Shown one piece after another: positions 1-7,130 of a stretch of 44,439 nucleotides of DNA. The notes beneath the pieces were generated by a model. It ran no database searches and was not told where the DNA came from. It saw only the letters and a program-made list of their open reading frames with translations. The position numbers and the translations under genes were made by a program. Within the stretch, counting starts at the first letter, position 1. Every line of letters begins with the position of its first letter. The stretch spans positions 1-44,439 of the forward strand of contig JAEESZ010000015.1 in the NCBI GenBank assembly GCA_016286535.1. The letters are read 5' to 3'. The stretch comes from Treponema sp. Its GTDB lineage: Bacteria; Spirochaetota; Spirochaetia; Treponematales; Treponemataceae.

Positions 1-2
1 AG

Positions 3-98
3 CGACGTGCGCACACTGAAGGTGCGAAGAAAGATAGCGCAAGAATCGAAGAGCCGTTAAGAAAAATTGCAGAAGCAATTTTTCAGGCTCATCGATAA
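3..98 (+). pseudogene. C-terminal end of an unidentified gene entering from the left edge (copy 1 of a repeat)
   Basis: The frame beginning at base 3 is open from the window edge and encodes 31 residues (starting RRAHTEGAKK, ending AIFQAHR) before TAA at 96-98. Nearly the same 31 residues end a second open frame at 163-255, so the two stretches are copies. I cannot tell whether the upstream gene is intact. The peptide is charged and likely helical, and I do not recognise its family. Its base composition is richer in CG dinucleotides than the genes that follow. Confidence 0.4.
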
Positions 99-255
99 AC
101 GCGGCTGCTGGCTTTTTTTTAATCCAGAAAATTATAGTTTAAGAATTTTAGAGCGAATGCGACGTGCGCACACAGAAGGTGCGCAGAAAGTCAGCGCAAG
201 AATCGAAGATCCGTTAAGAAAAAATGCGGAAGCAATTTTTCAGGCTCATCGATAA
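67..255 (+). pseudogene. Second copy of the same gene end, probably a remnant
   Basis: A 62-codon frame ends in a 31-residue segment that differs from the copy ending at 98 at only about five positions. The start at 67 lies inside the first copy and has no ribosome binding site, so the first half is probably not a real coding sequence. The conserved part begins near 163, just after an ATG at 156. It is best read as a duplicated 3' gene end or a dispersed repeat that carries a stop codon. A good terminator follows at 285-308. No function can be given. Confidence 0.35.
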
Positions 256-284
256 ACGCGACTACGAAAGATAGTAAATGCTAA

Positions 285-308
285 AATAATCCTGTCGGAT
301 TATTTTTT
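285..308 (+). terminator. Rho-independent terminator
   Basis: An 8-bp stem AATAATCC / GGATTATT with a TGTC loop (285-304) is followed by a T run. It sits 30 bp after the stop codon at 253-255 and would end transcription of the repeat-copy frame. Confidence 0.65.
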
Positions 309-330
309 AACGCATTTGCTATTTTATAAT

Positions 331-511
331 GTCAGCTTAGGGATAGTAGCTGCGAGCTTGCGAGTTCCAAAGCAGAGCTGACTGAGCAGTGCGAAGGAAG
401 CTCTGCGGAGGAATGGAGTGCTTATGCGCGGAACAGCGGATAGCCCGACCCGCCAGTTTTTGCTTAGCAAAAACTGGGTAAGGTGGCTTTAGCCACCGAC
501 GGGAAGCCCCT
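331..511. repeat. Structured GC-richer intergenic element with several hairpins
   Basis: This stretch fills most of the 316-bp gap before the HAD gene and is visibly richer in GC than its surroundings. Perfect stems visible are 364-368 with 430-434, 372-379 with 399-406, 453-463 with 467-477 (11 bp, TTA loop), 482-487 with 492-497 (6 bp, TTTA loop), and a short outer stem 449-452 with 500-503 enclosing the last two. A minus-strand open frame across it (337-531) looks spurious. It is more like a dispersed structured repeat or small RNA than a gene. No second copy occurs in this window. Confidence 0.5.
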
Positions 512-552
512 GAAAAAATCAATAAAACCATAAAGATTTTTTTTATTCTTTC

Positions 553-561
553 TGCTAAGAT
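553..561 (+). promoter_or_regulatory. Extended -10 promoter of the HAD gene
   Basis: TGC followed by TAAGAT forms an extended -10 box. Its last base is 10 nt before the ATG at 572, and no Shine-Dalgarno sequence lies between. The transcript would have a leader of only a few bases. No good -35 box is seen. Confidence 0.4.
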
Positions 562-571
562 TTAATATGTA

Positions 572-1204
572 ATGAAATTTGACAGTTTAATATTAGATGT
601 AGATGGAACAATCTGGAATACAACAGAAATTGTTTCGAAAGCCTGGAATAAAGCCATAAAAGAAAGTTTTCCTCAGGTAAAAGAGGTTTCTGCAAAAATC
701 TTGCAACAGCAGTTTGGTAAGCCAATGACAGAAATCGCGGAAAATCTTTTTAGCCCCCTTAGCAAAGAAGAACAGTTAATTCTTATGAAGAAATGCGAGG
801 AATATGAACAGCTGGCAATCGACAATAATCAGACAGATATTTCTTATGAAGGCGTAATTGCTTCAATAAAAGAAATAAGTAAATCAATTCCCGTATTTAT
901 AGTAAGTAACTGTCAGAGCGGTTATATAGAACTTGTCTGCAGGAAAAATGGCCTTCAGGATTTTATTACCGGTTTTACCTGCTTTGGAGATACCGGAAAA
1001 TTCAAAGATGAAAACATCCGTTTAATTATCGAAAAATATAAGCTGAAAGCTCCTGTCTATGTGGGGGATACTTTGGGAGATTTTCAGGCCTGTAATAAGG
1101 CCGCTATTCCTTTTATTTGGGCCGCCTATGGTTTTGGAAAAGATATAAGCGGGATGTATGCAAAAATCGAAAAATTTGAAGATTTAAAGAAAATAATCCT
1201 TTAA
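572..1204 (+). CDS. HAD-superfamily phosphatase, phosphoglycolate phosphatase-like
   Basis: This 210-residue protein is a haloacid dehalogenase-type hydrolase that would use Mg2+ and an aspartyl-phosphate intermediate to dephosphorylate a small metabolite in the cytoplasm. Motif I is DVDGT with nucleophile Asp9 and acid/base Asp11. Motif II is the Ser112 of VSNCQ, a lysine candidate lies at 143-145, and motif IV is GDTLGD (Asp166, Asp170). A helical cap sits between residues 15 and 90, as in the Gph/PGMB class. The length is normal for the family. The substrate cannot be read from sequence. The ATG at 572 places DVDGT right at the N-terminus, as expected. The gene ends next to the convergent PHP gene with no gap, so the two mRNAs may overlap. 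Confidence 0.85.
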   Translation: MKFDSLILDVDGTIWNTTEIVSKAWNKAIKESFPQVKEVSAKILQQQFGKPMTEIAENLFSPLSKEEQLILMKKCEEYEQLAIDNNQTDISYEGVIASIKEISKSIPVFIVSNCQSGYIELVCRKNGLQDFITGFTCFGDTGKFKDENIRLIIEKYKLKAPVYVGDTLGDFQACNKAAIPFIWAAYGFGKDISGMYAKIEKFEDLKKIIL

Positions 1205-2047
1205 TTATTTAAGATGAGGAAGTAATTCTTCAAAATAAAATCTGTCATCAATTTTTCGTTTATCTACCGTATATCCAAGTTTTCTGTCTGAACGGATTTT
1301 TTCGCCATGAAAATCAGATGCGGCAGTTATAAAATACCCGATTTTTCGTCCAAGTTCTTCCAGTCTGCTGCATTCGCTTTTTCTGGCTCCCGGATGATAA
1401 GCTTCAAGTCCTTCAATTCCCCTTTCAAAATAATCTTTTAAGGTATCGGGGAGTTTGCCCCAGGAAAGATACAAAGACATCGGGTGGGCAATAACAGGAA
1501 CTCCTCCGCTTTCTTTAATGGCAATAATAGCTTCATCAAGATTTGTTCCGCTTCTCTGTACATAATATTTTCTTCCCTGGCCAAGATATTTATCAAAGGC
1601 CTGCTGATTTGTTTTTACAATTCCTTTTTTAACCAGCATTCTTGCAATATGAGGGCGGCCAATTACTGTATCGGGAAAATCAAGGGCAAAATCTTCCATA
1701 GAGATATCAAAACCGTCCTCCTGCATTTTTTTTATTATCTGTTCATTTCTGATATTTCTGTTATTTACAAGATCTTCTATTATCTTACCAAGGGAAGTGG
1801 ATTTTTCTTTTAATCCCAGTCCAAGTAAATGAAATTCTCCCCTGTGAGTATTTATATTTAATTCTATGCCGGGTATAAAATTTACACCAAGTTTTTGCGC
1901 TTCCCTTTTTGCTTCATCAATTCCTGCAACTGTATCATGATCTGTGATGGCGATTGCCTTGAAATCCAGTTCGGATGCCTTTTGTATTATTTGTGAAGGT
2001 GTGTATTGTCCGTCTGATGCTGTGGTGTGTACGTGCAAATCTATCAT
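1205..2047 (-). CDS. PHP-domain phosphoesterase (YciV/RNase AM-like)
   Basis: This is a 280-residue metal-dependent phosphoesterase of the PHP family. The closest known functional types are the YciV/RNase AM enzymes, which remove nucleotides from RNA 5' ends and hydrolyse 3',5'-nucleoside bisphosphates. Metal ligands visible in order are His5, His7, Asp12, the TDHD group at 35-38, Glu62, His73, His133, His188, and Asp245/His247 in SDFHGE. The open frame runs on upstream to 2311, but that extension overlaps the divergent Crp gene and lacks family similarity. The start at 2047 (MIDLHVH) is the family start. An extended -10 lies 6 nt before it with no Shine-Dalgarno, so the mRNA is probably leaderless. 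The exact substrate is inferred from the family only. Confidence 0.85.
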   Translation of the reverse strand: MIDLHVHTTASDGQYTPSQIIQKASELDFKAIAITDHDTVAGIDEAKREAQKLGVNFIPGIELNINTHRGEFHLLGLGLKEKSTSLGKIIEDLVNNRNIRNEQIIKKMQEDGFDISMEDFALDFPDTVIGRPHIARMLVKKGIVKTNQQAFDKYLGQGRKYYVQRSGTNLDEAIIAIKESGGVPVIAHPMSLYLSWGKLPDTLKDYFERGIEGLEAYHPGARKSECSRLEELGRKIGYFITAASDFHGEKIRSDRKLGYTVDKRKIDDRFYFEELLPHLK

Positions 2048-2053
2048 AAGATT

Positions 2054-2062
2054 AGAATAGCA
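2054..2062 (-). promoter_or_regulatory. Extended -10 promoter of the PHP gene
   Basis: On the minus strand TGC-TATTCT is followed by 6 nt and then the ATG at 2047. This spacing puts the expected transcription start on the A of the start codon. It lies back to back with the crp-family -10 at 2081-2086. Confidence 0.45.
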
Positions 2063-2077
2063 TAAAAATCGAAGATA

Positions 2078-2086
2078 TGATATAAT
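2078..2086 (+). promoter_or_regulatory. Extended -10 promoter of the Crp-family gene
   Basis: TGA-TATAAT is a consensus extended -10 box. It is 39 nt upstream of the ATG at 2126, leaving a short leader with the Shine-Dalgarno AAGGAG at 2112-2117. No clear -35 box is seen. Confidence 0.55.
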
Positions 2087-2125
2087 ATACAATGGTATTA
2101 TCCAAAAGTATAAGGAGCAGAGAAA

Positions 2126-3379
2126 ATGCCAAAAGCCATGCAATATACAAAAGGGTCTATTATTTATTTTGAAGGAGACCGTGAAGAACGCATTTTTATT
2201 ATGCAGCAGGGAACCGTTCTTCTTTCCAGTACGGATATTGAATCTGGTATGCCAGTTGCTGAACAGGTAAAGCCGGGAGAATTTTTTGGTGTAAAGTCTG
2301 CTCTTGGTCATTTTGCACGTGAAGAAACTGCAACTGCCTTAGTTCCAACAATTGCCGTTGCTCTTACTGTTCAGGAATTTGAAACTCTTTTTAGTAACAA
2401 TAAAGCATTGATTATGAAGATGCTCCGCGTATTTTCAAATCAGTTAAGACAAATTCATAAAAAAACAGAATCTACCTTAAATAAAATCTCTGAAGATCAG
2501 AGAACTGGTATGCTTACTGTTGCAAAAAGTTTTTATGATGAAGAAAAATATCGTTCAGCATGTGATGTATATTTGAAGTTTTTAACACGTTATCCTAACT
2601 GTGCAGAAAAAAGTGAAGTATCTCGTCTTTTTGCTGATGCTAAACTTAGAAAAGAAAAAATGGAAGCCAGAAATGGTCGTCCTGCAAGTTTTGATAATTC
2701 TGAAGATACCTCAACTTCGAATGCATCTCTTAAAGTCTTTGAGCTTCCGGCTTTTGAAAGATTTGCAAAAACCTATGAACCTGATCAGGTAATCATTTCT
2801 GAATATGAACCCGGAGACTGTTTTTATTTAATACAAAGCGGAAAAGTCCAGCTGGTAAAATGTGTAAACGGTTCTTCAAAAAATCTTGATATCCTTAAGC
2901 CGGGTGAGTTCTTTGGAGAAATGGCTATTCTTGATAATTCTCCACGTTCTGCAACCTGTATGGCAATTGGAAATGTTAAGTGTCTTGAGTTTAATAAAGA
3001 AAACTTTGAACTTTTGATTACCGGCAATCCGCAGATGGCTCTTTTGCTTTTGAAACTTTTCTGTAAGAGAATTTATGATCAGAAGAGAAGATATAGAATT
3101 CTTGTTGTTAAGGACTTACAGGCTAAAATTGCTGATGTTTTCCTTATGCTTAATGAGATGAATCCAGTAGCAAATGAAGCTGAAAAACAGCGCCGCTTTA
3201 ATGTTACAATTTCTGATCTTGCACACTGGGCAGGACTTTCTTCTGAAGTTACTCGTGACGAAGTTAATAAGATGGTCGCACAGAGAAAAATCGAGGTATA
3301 TGACACCTATATCGTAGTTAATAATATCCTGGATATGAAGCGTATTTACGATACCCGAGCCTCTGCCCGCCAGGCATAA
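2126..3379 (+). CDS. Crp/Fnr-family regulator with two cyclic-nucleotide-binding-like domains
   Basis: The 417-residue protein has a cNMP-binding-like beta-roll at about 1-110, a linker with a short helical TPR-like stretch (about 130-175), a second cNMP domain at about 205-325, and a C-terminal Crp-type winged helix (about 326-410). The second domain keeps a recognisable phosphate-binding cassette (GEFFGE at 260-265 and RSAT at 274-277). The first has GEFFGV and then no matching Arg-Ser/Thr, so it probably no longer binds a nucleotide. Ordinary Crp proteins are about 210-230 residues, so this is a double-length architecture. It would act as a cytoplasmic DNA-binding regulator; the ligand (cAMP or c-di-nucleotide) is unknown. 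AAGGAG is well placed 8 nt before the ATG. The tRNA gene follows after 17 bp and may be cotranscribed. Confidence 0.85.
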   Translation: MPKAMQYTKGSIIYFEGDREERIFIMQQGTVLLSSTDIESGMPVAEQVKPGEFFGVKSALGHFAREETATALVPTIAVALTVQEFETLFSNNKALIMKMLRVFSNQLRQIHKKTESTLNKISEDQRTGMLTVAKSFYDEEKYRSACDVYLKFLTRYPNCAEKSEVSRLFADAKLRKEKMEARNGRPASFDNSEDTSTSNASLKVFELPAFERFAKTYEPDQVIISEYEPGDCFYLIQSGKVQLVKCVNGSSKNLDILKPGEFFGEMAILDNSPRSATCMAIGNVKCLEFNKENFELLITGNPQMALLLLKLFCKRIYDQKRRYRILVVKDLQAKIADVFLMLNEMNPVANEAEKQRRFNVTISDLAHWAGLSSEVTRDEVNKMVAQRKIEVYDTYIVVNNILDMKRIYDTRASARQA

Positions 3380-3396
3380 TAATCAGTTACATATCT

Positions 3397-3469
3397 GCCG
3401 ACTTAGCTCACCTGGTAGAGCAGCACCCTCGTAACGTGCAGGTAGTTGGTTCAAGTCCGACAGTCGGCT
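3397..3469 (+). tRNA. tRNA-Thr (anticodon CGU)
   Basis: The 73-nt gene folds as a cloverleaf. The acceptor stem is GCCGACT with AGTCGGC, the D arm is GCTC/GAGC, the anticodon loop is CTCGTAA (anticodon CGU, reads ACG), the variable loop has five bases, and the T arm is GTTGG/CCGAC with loop TTCAAGT. The discriminator is T and CCA is not encoded. The last pair of the anticodon stem (31-39) reads C-C, a mismatch. The gene starts 17 bp after the Crp-family stop. Its last 22 bases are repeated downstream at 3586-3607. Confidence 0.9.
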
Positions 3470-3538
3470 TAAAATAATATAATCAACCTTATGACATCGC
3501 TCGATGAATCTCGCGACACGCATTTATAGGAAAATCCT

Positions 3539-3564
3539 AAACTGACCCTGGCGGCTCAGTTTTT
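3539..3564 (+). terminator. Terminator after tRNA-Thr (unit 1)
   Basis: AAACTGA (3539-3545) pairs with TCAGTTT (3556-3562); the loop can add a CC/GG pair. A T run overlaps the 3' arm. It lies 70 bp after the tRNA. Confidence 0.5.
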
Positions 3565-3676
3565 AACGGATTTTTGATAAGAGCGGGTTCAAGTCCGACA
3601 GTCGGCTTAAAATAATATAATCAACCTTATGACGTCGCTCGATGAATCTCGCGACACGCATTTAGGGGAAAATCCT

Positions 3677-3702
3677 AAACTGACCCTGGCGGCTCAGTTT
3701 TT
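3677..3702 (+). terminator. Terminator copy in repeat unit 2
   Basis: This is the same hairpin as in unit 1, 138 bp further on (stem 3677-3683 with 3694-3700, then T bases). The duplication therefore gives two terminators in series between the tRNA and pckG. Confidence 0.5.
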
Positions 3703-3764
3703 AACGGATTTTCGATTAGAGCGGTGAAATCAGCTATTGAAAACAAAGTCAAAAATCATTAAAT

Positions 3765-3770
3765 TATACT
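3765..3770 (+). promoter_or_regulatory. Possible -10 box of pckG
   Basis: TATACT at 3765-3770 is the best -10 candidate between the tandem repeat and pckG. A TTGAAA at 3737-3742 is 22 bp away, too far for a standard -35, so the assignment is weak. It would give a leader of about 65 nt with hairpins at 3786-3796 and 3813-3823. Confidence 0.3.
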
Positions 3771-3780
3771 TTGGTATACG

Positions 3781-3831
3781 ATGGTCTCTTGGAGAGGCTT
3801 CTATATATATGACCGCATAGCGGATTTTTAA
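3781..3831 (+). CDS. Possible 16-residue leader peptide of pckG
   Basis: ATG at 3781 opens a 16-codon frame (begins MVSWRGFYIY, ends RIADF) whose TAA at 3829-3831 overlaps the pckG Shine-Dalgarno AAGGAG at 3830-3835. That arrangement would allow translational coupling or leader-peptide control of pckG. There is no Shine-Dalgarno before its ATG, and the frame could be chance. Confidence 0.25.
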   Translation: MVSWRGFYIYDRIADF

Positions 3832-3841
3832 GGAGTTCTAA

Positions 3842-5686
3842 ATGACAGTTAATGACATTAAAAATGCCAAGATTAAAGCTTGGATTGAAGAATGTGTTAA
3901 AATGTGTGAACCAGACAATGTTGTAGTTGTTGATGGTTCTAAAAAAGAGTACGACGAATTGATGCAGAAATGTGTAAAAGCAGGTCTTGCAACTCCACTC
4001 AAAGCTAAGGAAAATTGTTTCTTATTCCGTTCACTTCCAAGCGACGTTGCTCGTGTTGAATCACGTACATTTATTTCATCTGTAAAAGAAGAAGATGCCG
4101 GTCCTACTAACCACTGGATTGATCCAAAAGAATTAAAAGCAACAATGAAAGGTCTTTATACAGGTTGTATGCATGGTCGTACAATGTATGTTATTCCTTT
4201 CTGTATGGGTCCTCTTGGTTCTCCAATTGCAAAATATGGTGTTGAACTTACAGACTCTGAATACGTTGTATTAAACATGGACATCATGACTCGTGCCGGC
4301 GAAAAAGTATGGCAGTATCTTGGTGATGACTTCGTTCCATGTCTCCACTCAGTTGGTAAACCACTCAACAATGGTGAAAAAGACAACGGAATCTGGCCTT
4401 GTGCTGATGTTGAACACAAATATATTTCACAGTTCCCAGAAGAACACCTTGTATGGTCTTACGGTTCTGGATACGGTGGAAACGCTCTTCTTGGAAAGAA
4501 ATGTTTCGCACTTCGTATTGCAACAGTTATCGCTCGTGAAGAGGGATGGCTTGCAGAACACATGCTTATCTTAAAATTAACAAACCCACAGGGCGAAGTA
4601 AAATACGTAACAGGTGCTTTCCCATCAGCTTGTGGAAAAACAAACCTTGCTATGTTAATTCCTACAATTCCTGGATGGAAGGTAGAAACTGTTGGTGATG
4701 ATATTGCATGGATGAAATTCGGAAAAGACGGTCGTCTTTACGCTATCAACCCAGAAGCAGGATTCTTCGGAGTTGCTCCAGGAACATCTGCTGAATCTAA
4801 CAAAAACGCTCTTATTTCTGCAGAAAAGAATACTATCTATACAAACTGTGCTCTTACAGAAGACGGCGATGTATGGTGGGAAGGAATCGGATATCCTGCT
4901 AAGGGTAAGCTTGTTGACTGGAAAGGACAGACTCGTGATGCTCTTCCAAAAGACAAGTCTCCTAAGGGTGAAGAATTCGCTCATCCAAATGCACGCTTTA
5001 CAGCTCCTGCTAAACAGTGTCCATGTATCGCATCTGACTGGGAATCTCCAGAAGGTGTACCAATTTCTGCTATCCTCTTTGGTGGACGCCGTCCTTCAAC
5101 TGTACCTCTCGTACATCAGGCTCGTTCATGGAACCACGGTGTATTCCTTGGATCTATCGTAGGTTCAGAAATCACAGCTGCTTCTACAATCAATGCTGCT
5201 GAAGTTGGTAAAATCCGCCGTGACCCATTTGCTATTCTTCCATTCTGTGGATATAACATGGGTGACTACTTCCAGCACTGGATTGATGTTGGAGCAAAAG
5301 CTGATCAGGACAAACTTCCTAAGATCTTCTACGTTAACTGGTTCCGCAAGGACGAAAACAATGCCGATCTTCCAGGTGGATTCATGTGGCCAGGATACGG
5401 TGATAACTCACGCGTTCTCGCATGGATTTTCGACCGCTGTAACGGCGTAGACAACTGTGTTGATACTCCAATCGGATATATGCCAAAAGAAGGTGCTTTG
5501 AACACAGACGGTCTTGCTGACTACTACAAGAAGACTCTTCCAGAAATCCTCAAAGTTGATGTTGAAGGATGGAAGAAAGAAGTTAAGGATATTCGAGAAA
5601 ACCACTATCCAAAATTTGGAAAACATTTACCAAAAGAACTTACAGCTATTCTTGACGACCTCGAAGCTCGCTTAAACAAAGCTTAA
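3842..5686 (+). CDS. pckG: Phosphoenolpyruvate carboxykinase (GTP)
   Basis: The enzyme (614 residues, normal length) interconverts oxaloacetate plus GTP with phosphoenolpyruvate, CO2 and GDP in the cytoplasm. In fermentative gut bacteria it commonly runs towards oxaloacetate to feed succinate production. The GTP-class P-loop PSACGKTN is at 261-268, the metal/nucleotide loop GDDIAW at 285-290, the substrate arginine is probably Arg71, and YGGN at 211-214 matches the family PEP-site segment. Codon choice (CGT, CTT, AAC, GGT) is more biased than in neighbouring genes, as in highly expressed genes. AAGGAG precedes the ATG by 6 nt, and a strong terminator follows at 5729. The gene appears to be transcribed alone. 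Confidence 0.97.
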   Translation: MTVNDIKNAKIKAWIEECVKMCEPDNVVVVDGSKKEYDELMQKCVKAGLATPLKAKENCFLFRSLPSDVARVESRTFISSVKEEDAGPTNHWIDPKELKATMKGLYTGCMHGRTMYVIPFCMGPLGSPIAKYGVELTDSEYVVLNMDIMTRAGEKVWQYLGDDFVPCLHSVGKPLNNGEKDNGIWPCADVEHKYISQFPEEHLVWSYGSGYGGNALLGKKCFALRIATVIAREEGWLAEHMLILKLTNPQGEVKYVTGAFPSACGKTNLAMLIPTIPGWKVETVGDDIAWMKFGKDGRLYAINPEAGFFGVAPGTSAESNKNALISAEKNTIYTNCALTEDGDVWWEGIGYPAKGKLVDWKGQTRDALPKDKSPKGEEFAHPNARFTAPAKQCPCIASDWESPEGVPISAILFGGRRPSTVPLVHQARSWNHGVFLGSIVGSEITAASTINAAEVGKIRRDPFAILPFCGYNMGDYFQHWIDVGAKADQDKLPKIFYVNWFRKDENNADLPGGFMWPGYGDNSRVLAWIFDRCNGVDNCVDTPIGYMPKEGALNTDGLADYYKKTLPEILKVDVEGWKKEVKDIRENHYPKFGKHLPKELTAILDDLEARLNKA

Positions 5687-5728
5687 GTTTTAAATAGAAA
5701 TAATTTATAAGCACAGTTTTGTGCTCAG

Positions 5729-5770
5729 CCCTGCCGGTAAAAATCTTAATCCGGCAGGGATTTTTTTTTA
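5729..5770 (+). terminator. Strong Rho-independent terminator of pckG
   Basis: CCCTGCCGG (5729-5737) pairs perfectly with CCGGCAGGG (5751-5759), followed by A and nine T bases. It lies 43 bp after the pckG stop and only 17 bp before the next start codon. Confidence 0.9.
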
Positions 5771-5786
5771 TTATGGAGAGTTTTTT

Positions 5787-7130
5787 ATGAAAAAATCAGT
5801 ATTTTTACTTTTTATATCACTTTTTATAAATCTATCCTGTCAGACAAATTTTAATCCGGACGTAGAAAAAGAAGTTTTAAACGGGCTTTCTGGACCTTTT
5901 GGAGATGATTCCTTTATTTCTATTGTAGAATGTGTGGAAGACAGCCTGGACCTTTCTTCAGGTAAAGCCTATTATCTTTCTCTTACTGGTTCTGATTCTT
6001 CTGATGGTTCTGAAGAAAATCCTTTTAAAACTTTTGAATATGCTTTAAGTAAACTTTCTGCCGGAGATATACTTTGGGTAGAAGACGGAAAATATTCAGA
6101 AAGAATCAATTTATCTTCCTCATTGAAGGGTAGGGAAGATGCTTACATTACTATTGCGGCAAAAAATGGCGGAGCAGAAAACAAGGTAATTATAAGCGGG
6201 GCAGAAATCTCTGATGATGATTTTTGTCTTTGCAGAATAACAGGCGCCTCTTATATAAGAATTTCTGGAATTACTTTTAAAGATTCCTATGGACTTGATG
6301 CGGCCGGTATTATTGTAAGTCCCCCTTCCAGTCATATAATCATAGATTCCTGTACTTTTACCAATATAAAAGTTCCGGACCCTGCAAAAGAAGATCACGT
6401 TGCGAATGCAATTTCCTGTTTTGGTGATTCCACTGCATCGATTAATAATATCTTAATTTATAATAATTCCTGTACAAATCTTGCTACCGGCTGGGGAGAG
6501 TGTATTTCTGTAACCGGCAACTGCGAAAATATCAATATCATAAAAAATTATGTTGATGATACAGGAAATATTGGAATTGATGTTGGCGGAAACTACAGCT
6601 ACTGTAAGAATGCAGCCCTGGATTTTGCCCGTTATGTTTACATTTATAAAAATACGGTAAAAAACTGCGAAAGTGCTTATGGAGATACTTCTTATGGAAT
6701 CTACGCAGACGGAGGCCAGCATATTCAGATTCTGAACAATAAGGTAAGCAGCTGTTCCGGCGGAATTGAAATTGGAGCTGAGGAGCCTCAAAAATCTGTG
6801 AATTATGCAACTTGCGACGTTTTAGTAAAGGGTAATGAGGTTTCTGACTGTCAGGAATGCGCTCTTGCTATTGGCGGCTATGAAAAGAAAAGAGGCCTTG
6901 TTGCCGGCGTGAGTGTTGTAAATAATACCTTTACAGATAATGCTGATTACGAGGGCGGAGCAATTATAGCCATGAGTAAAAGCAACGAAGTTTCTATAAC
7001 TAATAATTCTTTTATTAATACTACAGATTTTAAGGGGGAATTTTTATATAAGAGTCTTAATGATAAATATATAAAAAATCTTACTGTAAAAGATAATAGC
7101 TTTAGCGGAATTGAAGGCGCAGAGTATTAA
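5787..7130 (+). CDS. Secreted lipoprotein with right-handed parallel beta-helix
   Basis: The 447-residue product starts at the ATG at 5787, preceded by GGAG; an earlier ATG in frame (5721) is inside the pckG terminator. The signal peptide ends in a lipobox with Cys18 (INLSC), so it is probably lipid-anchored. After a DUF1565-like segment (residues about 60-105, containing SDGSEENPFKTF) there are many short Asn-rich coils such as ILIYNNSCTN and VSVVNNTFTD, typical of beta-helix carbohydrate-binding or polysaccharide-lyase-like proteins. Whether it is a lyase or only an adhesin-like scaffold cannot be told. Its last 4 bases overlap the convergent methyltransferase. No promoter is obvious between the terminator and the start. 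Confidence 0.8.
   Translation: MKKSVFLLFISLFINLSCQTNFNPDVEKEVLNGLSGPFGDDSFISIVECVEDSLDLSSGKAYYLSLTGSDSSDGSEENPFKTFEYALSKLSAGDILWVEDGKYSERINLSSSLKGREDAYITIAAKNGGAENKVIISGAEISDDDFCLCRITGASYIRISGITFKDSYGLDAAGIIVSPPSSHIIIDSCTFTNIKVPDPAKEDHVANAISCFGDSTASINNILIYNNSCTNLATGWGECISVTGNCENINIIKNYVDDTGNIGIDVGGNYSYCKNAALDFARYVYIYKNTVKNCESAYGDTSYGIYADGGQHIQILNNKVSSCSGGIEIGAEEPQKSVNYATCDVLVKGNEVSDCQECALAIGGYEKKRGLVAGVSVVNNTFTDNADYEGGAIIAMSKSNEVSITNNSFINTTDFKGEFLYKSLNDKYIKNLTVKDNSFSGIEGAEY

Larger units (their letters stand above)
3..264 (+). repeat. Imperfect direct repeat, about 100 bp, period near 160 bp
   Basis: Bases 3-103 and 160-260 match closely, running from GACGTGCGCACAC to CATCGATAAACGCG. The spacer at 104-159 is AT-rich and unrelated. 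The amino acid reading is conserved between copies, so they diverged under coding constraint or recently. Confidence 0.7.
3448..3724 (+). repeat. 138-bp tandem duplication including the 3' end of tRNA-Thr
   Basis: Bases 3448-3585 and 3586-3724 are the same sequence with a period of exactly 138 bp, no indels and only about five substitutions. Each unit begins with the last 22 nt of the tRNA (T loop and 3' acceptor strand), continues through a spacer with a short AGGA/TCCT hairpin and a terminator-like hairpin, and ends GAGCGG. The second tRNA end (3586-3607) has no partner 5' half and cannot fold. No integrase gene or other mobile-element gene is present nearby. This accounts for most of the 372-bp gap between the tRNA and pckG. 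Confidence 0.9.

Noticed and set aside
337..531. 64-codon minus-strand frame across the structured element
   Set aside because: It is a translation of the hairpin-rich repeat, has no Shine-Dalgarno and no recognisable domain, so it is probably spurious.
2048..2311. Minus-strand extension of the PHP frame upstream of 2047
   Set aside because: It overlaps the divergent Crp-family gene, has no family similarity, and the canonical MIDLHVH start with an abutting promoter lies at 2047.
3448..3724. Integron attC sites or an active tRNA-targeted integrase element
   Set aside because: Only two units with no cassette ORF, no integrase and no attC-like core are visible; the tandem duplication alone does not support a mobile element.
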